From positions 46,895,763 to 46,959,762 of the forward strand of contig CM065697.1 in assembly GCA_017654935.2 (NCBI GenBank): a DNA stretch of 64,000 bases, given 5' to 3'. Both the position numbers and the translations under genes were made by a program. This DNA comes from Phymorhynchus buccinoides. Taxonomy: Eukaryota; Mollusca; Gastropoda; Neogastropoda; Raphitomidae. Positions 55,736 to 64,000 of the stretch are shown here, piece after piece (positions within the stretch are counted from its first letter, which is position 1; each line of letters opens with the position of its first letter). The notes below the pieces were generated by a model, which worked only from the letters and a program-made list of their open reading frames with translations, did not search any database and had not been told where the DNA came from.

Positions 55736-55830
55736 AACCTGTTTCGCCGCCAGCCATTTTTCGGCCAAAAATGTCCTTTAACCCTTTCGCCGCCAGCCAT
55801 TTTTCAGCAAAAAAATGTCCATTAATATAT
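55736..55830. repeat. Two truncated TTAA-MITE left ends
   Basis: CGCCGCCAGCCATTTTTCGG, then TTTAACCCTTTCGCCGCCAG and CCATTTTTCAG, a tandem pair of left ends of the family at 32380. Confidence 0.75.
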
Positions 55831-55854
55831 ATATATTTCTGATTGTTTTGTGTT

Positions 55855-55935
55855 TATTACTGTTGTGTAAAGTTAACTTTGTAAGCGCTCTGAGCTCTTT
55901 GGAGAAAGAGCTCAACAAATTATTATTATTATTAT
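55855..55935 (+). repeat. LINE-type 3' tail with ATT repeats
   Basis: GTAAGCGCTCTGAGCTCTTT, AGAGCTCAACAAATTATTATT; same tail style as 29850-29925, 52170-52230 and 61535-61590. Confidence 0.6.
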
Positions 55936-56175
55936 AAATGTGTTGCTGGCAGCCAGCCTGCAGACCTGTTTACCCCCTACACAAGAGCGCAACAAATTAT
56001 TATTATTATTATAAATGTGTTGCTGGCAGCCAGCCTGCAGACCTGTTTACCCCCTACACAAGAGCGCAACAAATTATTATTATTATTATAAATGTGTTGC
56101 TGGCAGCCAGCCTGCAGACCTGTTTACCCCCTACACAAGAGCGCAACAAATTATTATTATTATTATTATTTTCTT
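55932..56175. repeat. 77-bp minisatellite containing BTB-exon and MITE pieces
   Basis: Three units, 77 bases apart (GTGTTGCTGGCAGCCAGCC at 55940, 56017 and 56094). Each unit joins that 19-base word, identical to exon 12 positions 52845-52863, to CTGCAGACCTGTTTACCCCC, identical to the complement of 53357-53377, and an ATT-repeat tail. Confidence 0.88.
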
Positions 56176-56256
56176 CCCGAATGCCTCTCGGAAGGAGGTT
56201 TGTTGATTTGTGATAAAGTTGTGATTGGATGGATGTGTTTTCTGGTTTAGAAAAGG

Positions 56257-56261
<5 letters not shown>

Positions 56262-56320
<59 letters not shown>
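56262..56320. repeat. (GT)n microsatellite
   Basis: About 29 GT units. Confidence 0.95.
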
Positions 56321-56325
<5 letters not shown>

Positions 56326-56449
56326 TTGGTTTTAAAAAAGGTGTATGTGTCACTGTGTGTGTGTGTTGATGTTGTGTTTTAAAAGCTTAATTGTGATTTT
56401 TGATGAATCGATGAATGTAATGCGGAAATCAATGAATGTGAAAAATATA

Positions 56450-56805
56450 TGTGAATTTAAGACTTGTGTGGTGTCTGCTGTTCTATCATACATTCTACGC
56501 ATGTGATGTATTTTTAGATCTTATTAGGGATTTTTTGTGAATTTAAGACCTTTGTGTGGCGTTTGCTGTTCTATCATACATTCTACGCATGTGAATTATG
56601 TATTTTCAGATCTTTTTAGGAAATGTATGTGAATTTAAGACCTTTGTATGGCATCTGCTGTTCCATCATACATTCTACGCATGTGAATTATGTATTTTCA
56701 GATCTTATTAAGAAATTTATTAACAACTTTGTGTGGCGTCTGCTGTTCCATCATACATTCTACTCATGTGAATTATGTATTTTCAGATGTTATTAGGAAA
56801 TTGGT
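56450..56805. repeat. Four-copy tandem repeat of about 88 bp
   Basis: Units containing GTGAATTTAAGACCTTTGTG, CTGCTGTTCTATCATACATT and CTACGCATGTGAATTATGTA recur at about 56451, 56536, 56627 and 56720, each ending near TTTTCAGATCTTATTAGGAA. Non-coding, intron 13. Confidence 0.88.
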
Positions 56806-57320
56806 GAGGTTTTGTTTATGTTACCGTTGGTGGTTTGTATTTGAATTTTTTTGGATAAGCAGCAGATTTTAAAATTTTTATTGTATCACATTTATTTGTG
56901 TTTTTTTCTGTTCGTTTTTGTTGTTGTTTTTCCTCCCTTAAATCATTCTGAAGTCAGCATTGAGTTTTGGTTTGAACTTTTTTGTTCTTGTTGGTGGTTG
57001 TTTTTTGTTTGTTTTTCTGTTCTGCATGTTGCGTCCGTCTAAAACGCTTCACAATTACCTACCAAGTGTCATGCCATTTCTATGGCAGCTGGTTTGTTCT
57101 AGGGTTAGTTTAATTTGATTTTTTTTTCCAGATCATTTTGTGTTTATAATTAACCACAAAACTGAGTTGGTCCGCCATTGCTTATCAACATTATTCCTTC
57201 CCCCATCGCTCTCCCATGTCAATAATCAATTTGTAGTCACGTGTTTAAAAAAAATATATTTTAAGCAAGCTACCTTATGTGGCAAAAGAAAAAAACAACA
57301 AGCAAGCAAGCAAAACATTT
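56806..57320. other. Intron 13, non-coding
   Basis: T-rich sequence; no element or exon recognised. Confidence 0.45.
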
Positions 57321-57321
57321 C

Positions 57322-57676
57322 AAGGGCAAATGTTACATGTTTGTAGTGAAGAAAATGCGGATGTTGAATTAAAGGGGTGCATCCCAAATGTTACATGTTT
57401 GTAGTGAAGAAAATGCGGATGTTGAATTAAAGGGGTGCATCCCAAATGTTACATGTTTGTAGTGAAGAAAATGCGGATGTTGAATTAAAGGGGTGCATCC
57501 CAAATGTTACATGTTTGTAGTGAAGAAAATGCGGATGTTGAATTAAACGGGTGCATCCCAAATGTTACATGTTTGTAGTGAAGAAAATGCGGATGTTGAA
57601 TTAAAGGGGTGCATCCCAAATGTTACATGTTTGTAGTGAAGAAAATGCGGATGTTGAATTAAACGGGTGCATCCCA
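57322..57676. repeat. 58-bp minisatellite, six units
   Basis: Units of AAATGTTACATGTTTGTAGT, GAAGAAAATGCGGATGTTGA and ATTAAAGGGGTGCATCCC (58 bases), about six copies, nearly identical apart from AAAGGG/AAACGG. Intron 13. Confidence 0.95.
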
Positions 57677-58125
57677 TAAGCGCGCATTTTACCTACTCTC
57701 TAAAAGCGCGCGTCCAAAAAATGAAGCTAGAAAGAGCGCAATGTTTTGTTCAATAAGCGCGCATCTTTGGAACCTAAGAAAGATTGAGGATGTCAAACAG
57801 AGCGCTTTGTAAAACGTGATGTGAAACCCTAAGCCTATCCCTAACCCTATCCCTAACCCTATCCCTAGCGTGGTGATGTGTTGAATCGTGGACATATCGA
57901 AAGTTTCTTTCTCCAAAACAGCAAGAAGACTGAAGTTTAGCAAACAGACGAGTGCAAATGGTAAATGTCTGGTGAGAACGATTTCACCTGTGCACGCTTA
58001 TTGGCACGAAAACCACACATTCACATGCGCTCTTTTTGGCATGAACACGCGCTCTTAATAGCATGGCAAAATGTGCTCTTTTAGGCGCGCGCTTATTAGC
58101 GGTGCGCTCTTTTCAACTGCTCCGA
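57677..58125. repeat. GCGC-rich inverted repeat with telomere-like words
   Basis: The left flank ATAAGCGCGCATTTTACC and right flank GCGCGCGCTTATTAGCGGTG are partly inverse, with AAGAGCGC/GCGCTCTT words between. CCCTAACCCTATCCCTAACC text lies at about 57826-57868. Probably a decayed mobile element. Confidence 0.5.
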
Positions 58126-58473
58126 ATTAAAGAGCACCAATGATTGATTAAATAGTTCCAATTTGGAATATCATCTCTACATATACTGAAAATTAATGTA
58201 ATCTTTTAACATATGTGACGCTGCTTGGGAAAACCAGACATAAGTCGCTCAGAATGTTTTTGAGCAAAAGCGAAAAATAGTCAACAACCCCTACCAGTTC
58301 AATTTTCTCTTTAGGGCATATTTATGTCTATTTTTAATGTATTCTACCAGAATCCACAACATGAAAGACATTTTTGAATTATTTCTTTGTTTGTTTAAAA
58401 GAAAATTAAGTCTATAGAAACAAAGAGGCATAATTCTGTCTTCTATGTCCAAATTCTGCAAATGAGATATTTT

Positions 58474-58938
58474 CAGACCTGTTTTCCCTACGGATTTGTC
58501 CGTAATTATTACGTTTTGAGACCTCTGATTACGCTATTACGGTCAGCAACAAAAAAATCTGCATTTCCGGTGAACGAGTGCGAAAAACAAGAAGAAGAAG
58601 AAATCAAAAGAAGGCATGGCGTTTGAGCCGTACTCGCTACTGTGTCATCTGCTATCAAAGGTATCACTTCGAGTGAGGTCCCTTGAATTAATACTTCCGG
58701 TTTATTTCTCCATGCCGCCATTTTTCTAAACATTTGTATAGTTATGCTCAAAGTCGAAGTTGGGTTTGGATGGGAAGTTGCAGCATGCATGTACGCCCCC
58801 CCCAACAAAAGGTTTGACGGCAGCGATAAATTCTGGTGAAAGGATTTCTCGGACAGCAAAATTACGGACAGATGCCTGAAATTACTGTTTTCAGAGCTTG
58901 GGATTACTGACAGTGAAGATTTGGGGTAAACAGGTCTG
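58474..58938. mobile_element. CAGACCTGTTTTCCC element, 465 bp
   Basis: Ends CAGACCTGTTTTCCC and GGGGTAAACAGGTCTG. Inner text ACGGATTTGTCCGTAATTAT and CGGACAGCAAAATTACGGAC is also inverse. No coding. Shares termini with 37792 and 54805. Confidence 0.78.
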
Positions 58939-59192
58939 TATTTTGAATGTCAAACTTCAAATGGCTATAACATCAAAAGTAGGCATGATGACTCAAAAAT
59001 AGTTTTCTGTGTATTGACTAGGACTCCTTCCGCCATCATGTAAAAACAAAATCTCAATAAATGCCCAAAGTCCATTATGTCTGTTTTCCCCCATGCACTA
59101 TCACATATTTATCATTGGTTTTTTCAACGTTCACAACATACACCATAGTGTATCTTCTCTCTTCTTTACATTCTGTCTTTTGCTCTGTTCAG

Positions 59193-60986
59193 GGGAGGCG
59201 AGTGTCGGTGAACCTTCACGAACCTGCCCCAGCTCACCCCCTGACCTCCGCGGAGCACAACTCTGCGGCCATGACCTCTCCGACGTTGCCCGGCAACGCT
59301 CCGCACGTGCCCTCCGCGGCGGCTCACTACGGGTCGACCACGGAGCACTACGGAGCAAACCAGCCCAGCAGCTCATCGTCGCGCAAACGAAAAGCCAGCA
59401 TCCTGCCGTCCTCTCACCCGTACGTGCTGGAAAACCAAGGAGGGGGCAAAGGCGGTTTTGGCGCTCCAGTGAACAGACAGAAAGTTTACGACGATAACGC
59501 CGACAACAGACAGGTGTTGGAGGTTAGGCAGATGCAGCCCGAATCGGACCTTCCGTCGGTGAAACATTTCCGAACATCTGAGAGCGGCGTGAGTGTCGGC
59601 AGCAGTGCGGTTGACGCCGCCTCCAAGGTGTATCTGGACTCACAGGCCTACCAGGGCATGGTGACGACGTGGCATCAACCCCAGCAGGGAGAGGCACAGC
59701 CGGCGGACAATACCAGGCAACACACGGTGCTCATGTCCACCACAGAAAAGAGCCACACCCATCCCGGTAGAGCCCCCAACTCGTCGGTCATCCACCGCGG
59801 GCCCAATCTCCTGGCTTCGGCCCAGCTGTCTCAGGCCGAGCTCTCCCACCACCCCACCCCAACCCCTGCAATCGCCACGGCGACTGACGGTACCACCATG
59901 GCGTTCACGGAGGGGGAGGGGGTGGTGCATTTTCTGACAGACACTTCGGGCGTGGCGGGAGGAGAGGAGGGGGGCGTGTTAGTTCAACTGCTTCCCGAGG
60001 GCGAGGTGGAGATGATCGGCGCGGACCTGGTAGGGCCCGGCGGGGAGCAGGCTATCCAGCTTTCGGCGGACCAGTCCATTCAGCTGACGAGGGAGGACGG
60101 GACGACAATAGAGCTGACCAGGGATGAGGCCCTGCAGCTGGCGGGGCACACCGGAGCCTTCACCTTGGAGCAGTTTTCCCACCAACACCTGCAGCATCAA
60201 CAGCAGCTGTCCCAGCTGTCCGAAGAGGAAGTGGCCGTGGTGCAGCTGGCGGAACAGTCCATGTGCGACGTAGGGGTGGAAGGGCAGCAGATCGTGAGAA
60301 AAGGAGAGGAGGCGGGAGGGGAGATGTCAAACTGGGGGGAGGTGGGCGGTGAGGAGAGGGTGGAGGTGATGGTGGAGGAAAACGGTGGTGGGGAGGTGAT
60401 GATCGTTCAGTCCGGGGAGGACTTGCTTCAGGAGGTGGAGGTGGCCGCCTGCGAAACGGTGGAATGCAGCCTGCTGCCGCAGACCTACGACCCCAACACC
60501 CCGACCCCTCGCTCCGCACCCTCCTCCCCGCAAGAGGTGGTAGTGGAGGAGAGTAATGGTGGTGGAGGAGGAGGAGGGGGGGAGGTAGCCGCGACGACAA
60601 GAACGACAGAAGCTGCGCTGCAGTCGTTGGCTTCGCAGTGGGCACGCCAGCAGTACGCTCAAGCCCCGCTGGATGCCGACACGGCGCGACAGTTCGCCGC
60701 TGCCCTGCAGGAGAGAATGTACGGGCAGGCGGCCTCAGGGAGCGCGCAAACCTCAGGCACCTCGTATCAGGAGACGCTGTACCTTCAGCAGGACGGGGAA
60801 GCCGTGTACGTGAGCCAGGAGGGGCAGGAGCTGGTGGTGGAGACCACTGTAGCCGGGGTAGCCTCCCCTGCAGCGCCGCAGTCGGTGGTCGTCAACAGCA
60901 GCGAAGAGGAGGCTCATGGGAGTCTCCTGCCGCAGACCTACTGTTCCAGCCCTCGGCGTGAGCAGTCTCCCTCTGTGAACAGCTGA
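59193..60986 (+). CDS. BTB-gene last exon: acidic, Gln-rich C-terminal tail
   Basis: Acceptor TTTTGCTCTGTTCAG ends at 59192; open frame of 597 codons to TGA at 60984-60986. It opens GRRVSVNLHEPAPAHPLTSA, with a basic SSSRKRKASILPS patch, then DQSIQLTREDGTTIELTRDE, a Gln-rich QFSHQHLQHQQQLSQL, acidic Glu-rich text and two copies of the word SLLPQTY near the end. The IQL-T.EDG repeats and Gln/Glu content resemble activation or repression regions. No C2H2 finger, Kelch or other DNA-binding domain is present, so the product ends without the usual partner domain of BTB proteins. Confidence 0.86.
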   Translation, partial: GRRVSVNLHEPAPAHPLTSAEHNSAAMTSPTLPGNAPHVPSAAAHYGSTTEHYGANQPSSSSSRKRKASILPSSHPYVLENQGGGKGGFGAPVNRQKVYDDNADNRQVLEVRQMQPESDLPSVKHFRTSESGVSVGSSAVDAASKVYLDSQAYQGMVTTWHQPQQGEAQPADNTRQHTVLMSTTEKSHTHPGRAPNSSVIHRGPNLLASAQLSQAELSHHPTPTPAIATATDGTTMAFTEGEGVVHFLTDTSGVAGGEEGGVLVQLLPEGEVEMIGADLVGPGGEQAIQLSADQSIQLTREDGTTIELTRDEALQLAGHTGAFTLEQFSHQHLQHQQQLSQLSEEEVAVVQLAEQSMCDVGVEGQQIVRKGEEAGGEMSNWGEVGGEERVEVMVEENGGGEVMIVQSGEDLLQEVEVAACETVECSLLPQTYDPNTPTPRSAPSSPQEVVVEESNGGGGGGGGEVAATTRTTEAALQSLASQWARQQYAQAPLDADTARQFAAALQERMYGQAASGSAQTSGTSYQETLYLQQDGEAVYVSQEGQELVVETTVAGVASPAAPQSVVVNSSEEEAHGSLLPQTYCSSPRREQSPSVNS

Positions 60987-61155
60987 ATATTTCTCTGTTG
61001 GATGTGTGGGTCTTATGTTCTTTCCTTTTGCCCTTCACTCTATGAACAGTTGAAGAAGGTTTTTCTGTTGGATGTGTATACTTTGTTTTGTTCTTATTTT
61101 GCTCTTCGGTCTGCCTTTGTGAACAGTTGAAGATGGTTTTTCTGTTGGTGTTATT
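60970..61155 (+). repeat. Triplicated stop-codon region and proximal 3' UTR
   Basis: The last codons and first UTR bases (TGTGAACAGCTGAA, TTTCTCTGTTGGATGTG) recur at about 61042 and 61119 as TGAACAGTTGAAG..GGTTTTTCTGTTGG, spaced 67 and 77 bases. The current stop is the first; downstream copies are untranslated. Confidence 0.8.
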
Positions 61156-61534
61156 TCTTTTCTTTGCGTGTTTCAACTTTTTTTTATATAAAAAAACAAA
61201 ACGTTCAGGGAAAGGTTCGTTGCAGCATGGAGATGACACTTTTTGAGCTGGGTTATTTACAATCACATTTCAGTTTTTGGTTTGTTTTTCAGCTGCTTAT
61301 TGAGTTATTCTCTGTATTTTTTTTCTTTGATCTTTTCTTTCTTTTTGTTCTGGTTTTGATTTGATGGATTGCGGATGGAACTTTGGAATGAATGCATTTA
61401 ATACAGGCGTGCGTGTTTGTGTGTGTGTGTGTGTGTGTGTGAGGAAGTAAGAGAACGTTGCATGCAATCATGTTTATTTTACTTTCTAATGATTCATTAT
61501 TTGTTTGCCTTTAATGTTCTTGTTATCAATGTAA

Positions 61535-61600
61535 AGCTCACTGAGCTCATGTGAAAAAGAGCGCTATATAAATTCCCATTATTATTATTAATAAATTCGT
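61535..61600 (+). terminator. Possible poly(A) signal within a LINE-type tail
   Basis: AATAAA at 61590-61595 follows GTAAAGCTCACTGAGCTCAT, GCGCTATATAAATTCC and ATT repeats, the LINE-type tail seen elsewhere. If the gene's transcripts end here, the signal came from a retroelement. No other AATAAA was noticed between the stop and this point. Confidence 0.35.
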
Positions 61601-63007
61601 GTTCGGTTTTTTAATTAGAAAAAAAAAGCATGAGCAGCATTTGAAGACCAGAGAATAGAAGTTCATTTATCTCATACTCCAGATTTTTCAGATCACACCT
61701 AGTTTTCTGTCTGTCTCTTCCAATATAGCTTAAAGGATCTTCACAAGGGGTCACACTCTATTCGGATGCAAAAACGCTCTGAAAAACGCCACAGCATGGT
61801 TTTAGAATATCGATAAGCACAGACTGCAAACTCTATCCCTATGTCACATTCTTCAAAGTAAATTGAGCACTCGCACATTTATTTCCCAAAATCGCAGATC
61901 GGATCTGAAATCTACCAGCCGGAATTCTGTCTCACCCCTGACATGCCTTCGAGATCATACATCCTAGGTGTGACATCAAGCAAAGGGATCTTGAGGAATT
62001 TTTTGGATGACATCATTGCTTTATAGTTCTGGCGAACGTGATTTCACGGAGAGCAGACGACATTCTAGTAACTTCATAGTGCATTTTTGCAAATTATGAC
62101 TTTTTTTTCTCTGGTTGTCACCGGTCATGTCAAGCTTCAAATATTGACAGACTTGCCACATTCTGAGAGTAAAAAAGAGGAGCGAGAATCTAGGGGCTGG
62201 CACTGGCCCCCCAGTAAAATCCATTGCCACTTCGAAATGTGCGGCCTTCTCTTTTGTTCTTCAAACATGCAGTCGTTTTTGTTCTTCATTTTACAGTGAA
62301 AGTCGTTTTTGTCAATTTGAGATCCATTTTAGAGAAAGAAATATTGACCAATCTACAATATTTGTTGGTCATTTAGCCTGAGATAGGCCTATGCTTCGTG
62401 TAGCCCCTCACTGTCTCATGCTGACCCTTAGATGTCCATTAGCTGGTGCTTTGAATGCATGCCTTAGATGTCCATTAGCTGGTGCTTTGAATGCATGCTC
62501 TTTGTTGTGAAATTGAGTGGAAAATGTATACAAGACAGATTTTAAAATATAGGAGCTGGGGAGATTGCAAGAGGAGCTAGGAGCAATGCTCAACATATCT
62601 GAGCTGCTCCTCTGAAATCGGAGCAAGTGGCAGGTCTGTATTGAAAGTATATCATCAAGTAAAGAAGCAAAAAATTAAAACACTGCAACCAAATCTGGTT
62701 GTCATCTGTCATGACAAACGCTCAATCATTCCATCGACCCTGCCATCCCACAAATTATGACTTATCAGCTCAATTTATCATGTTGAAGAATGCGACACAA
62801 AAGGTAGGTAACAGTGATGGAGTTTGCAGTCTGATGAGCCTGTCTATGCTGTAAAACAATGCTGAGATGCTGTTCAAAGCGTCTTGGCATCTGAATTGTC
62901 TTCTAGCGCCATGTATTTTGTAGAAAATTCTTGGTTTGTTGTCCGTTGCGTCTCGATTGACAAGAGGGGATTCATTTTTTTTCTTTTTCGAGTGCACATG
63001 GATTGCT
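61601..63007. other. 3' flank, non-coding
   Basis: No gene recognised. A 39-base unit (CCTTAGATGTCCATTAGCTG, GTGCTTTGAATGCATG) is repeated twice at about 62425-62502. Confidence 0.5.
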
Positions 63008-63240
63008 TTAACCCTTTCGCTGCCAGCCATTTTTCAATGAAAAATGTCCATTAAACTCACCTGGGTAGAGATAAAAAAATCATCTGCAGTATGGGGGATT
63101 CCTCTATGAGATGTGTCCTTGCCTCCAAAAATTAAGAAAACGGGGTATTTGGATAACAGACCCTTGTTTGAGGCCTTTTTGTGACATGGGCGTTAAATGA
63201 TAGTGGTGCTAAAATGCGACATTGGCAGTGAAAGGGTTAA
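63008..63240. mobile_element. TTAA-bounded MITE, last copy
   Basis: TTAACCCTTTCGCTGCC to GGCAGTGAAAGGGTTAA; body with CACCTGGGTAGAGATAAAAA. Confidence 0.85.
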
Positions 63241-63470
63241 CAGAAAAATCCCTGACATAAGCTCTAAAAACAGAAAAATCGCATGGCAGGCAGGGTACTT
63301 GGCAGTGAATGTCTTTGCATTTGGTGGGAGTGTAGAGTGATGTACTGGGCGAGGAATGTATTCGCCCGTGGTGCTAGAAGAGTTCAAGGACAAACAGACG
63401 TAGATCATGCAAGTAGTTGTGATTGTAATCCTTTTATATATATATTAATTATTATCCAGCTGTTGTAAAG

Positions 63471-63638
63471 TACCATATTTTTCGGATTATAAGGCGATAG
63501 TTTTTTTCCAAGACTCAGACCCCTGCGCCTTATAATGTGACTGATGAAATAGTAAGAAAATATAGTAACAAAATCTGAAATTTGGGGGGGGGGGGGGGGG
63601 GGGTGCGCCTTATGCCTTATAGTCCGAAAAATACGGTA
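63471..63638. mobile_element. TA(C)-CATATTTTTCGG MITE, copy 3
   Basis: TACCATATTTTTCGGATTAT to TTATAGTCCGAAAAATACGG then TA. A poly-G run of about 20 (about 63584-63603) lies inside. Confidence 0.85.
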
Positions 63639-64000
63639 AATTGCTGACACTAGGGATTGTGGCGTCTTGTCTTTTGCATGTCGTTGTTGCTCTGGCCTAG
63701 AGCCACTGCTGAAAATTATCAACGGGTCTTTTTGTTGTTGTTTTAAAGAGAAATGTTTGTCTTCATTTCGTACCTCTCCCTGTGTGTTCATGTTTGTCTT
63801 GGAATTGTGTCAGACCTGCATGACCGTAAATAGCAATGGTAAAAGCAACAAGTGCTCTTCTTGGGAAAAAAACCACGCTCACAAAAAAAGCATGCCCTGT
63901 CACCAAAAAAAAAGAAAAAAAAAGTCTCCCATGATCACAATAAAGGTATGATTTCCGAAGGCTAGCTGGGCACCCAAGGCTGCAGTACAAAGAGAAAACT
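63639..64000. other. 3' flank, unrecognised
   Basis: No exon or repeat identified; short Lys-rich open frames here are low-complexity. Confidence 0.4.

Overview
This is an animal (metazoan) genomic window. It has intron-split coding exons with GT-AG borders, CCAAT-box promoter-like sequence, non-LTR retrotransposons, many small inverted-repeat transposons and very long CT/GT/GA microsatellites. Repeat style and microsatellite load suggest a lophotrochozoan, most likely a marine mollusc such as a gastropod; that is inference, and no species can be named from the sequence.

The only large gene lies on the + strand. A non-coding first exon ends at 12829, the start codon is at 23319, and the last coding exon ends at 60986. 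I traced 13 coding exons whose splice phases agree from exon to exon: 23319-24171, 28445-28770, 30963-31340, 35744-36378, 40397-40753, 41692-42347, 44173-45546, 46636-47535, 47867-48104, 49991-50127, 52833-52976, 55476-55697 and 59193-60986. The predicted protein is about 2,670 residues. Its centre holds four tandem copies of a module I do not recognise. Each copy has a 66-68 residue part A (LP.PLP.P.Y, IIRET, K.WW, DY.RI, FP.L) and a short part B (V..DL, ARN.RR) encoded in the next exon. A complete BTB/POZ domain follows over three exons, then a long acidic, Gln-rich tail without zinc fingers. Lys-rich patches and SUMO-type motifs between modules suggest a nuclear regulator. Exons 5 and 7 each lose one base of frame beside a run of C, which looks more like homopolymer undercalling than gene death.

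Layout. 1-12.5 kb is repeats: fold-back elements, a roughly 145-bp satellite, a LINE inserted into an older LINE, and CT/GA arrays. 12.6-12.8 kb is the promoter and exon 1. 13.7-15.5 kb holds a possible small minus-strand gene inside intron 1. 16-23 kb is intron 1 with LINE, SINE and MITE insertions. 23.3-61 kb is the coding part of the BTB gene. 61-64 kb is 3' flank with MITEs.

Several repeats touch the gene's splicing signals. The 3' splice site of the second BTB exon is present five times in tandem. A LINE tail supplies the sequence just upstream of exon 8. Exon 6 has its 3' end and donor duplicated, and the copy carries a MITE whose empty site is preserved next door. A 20-copy 71-bp minisatellite lies between exons 4 and 5.
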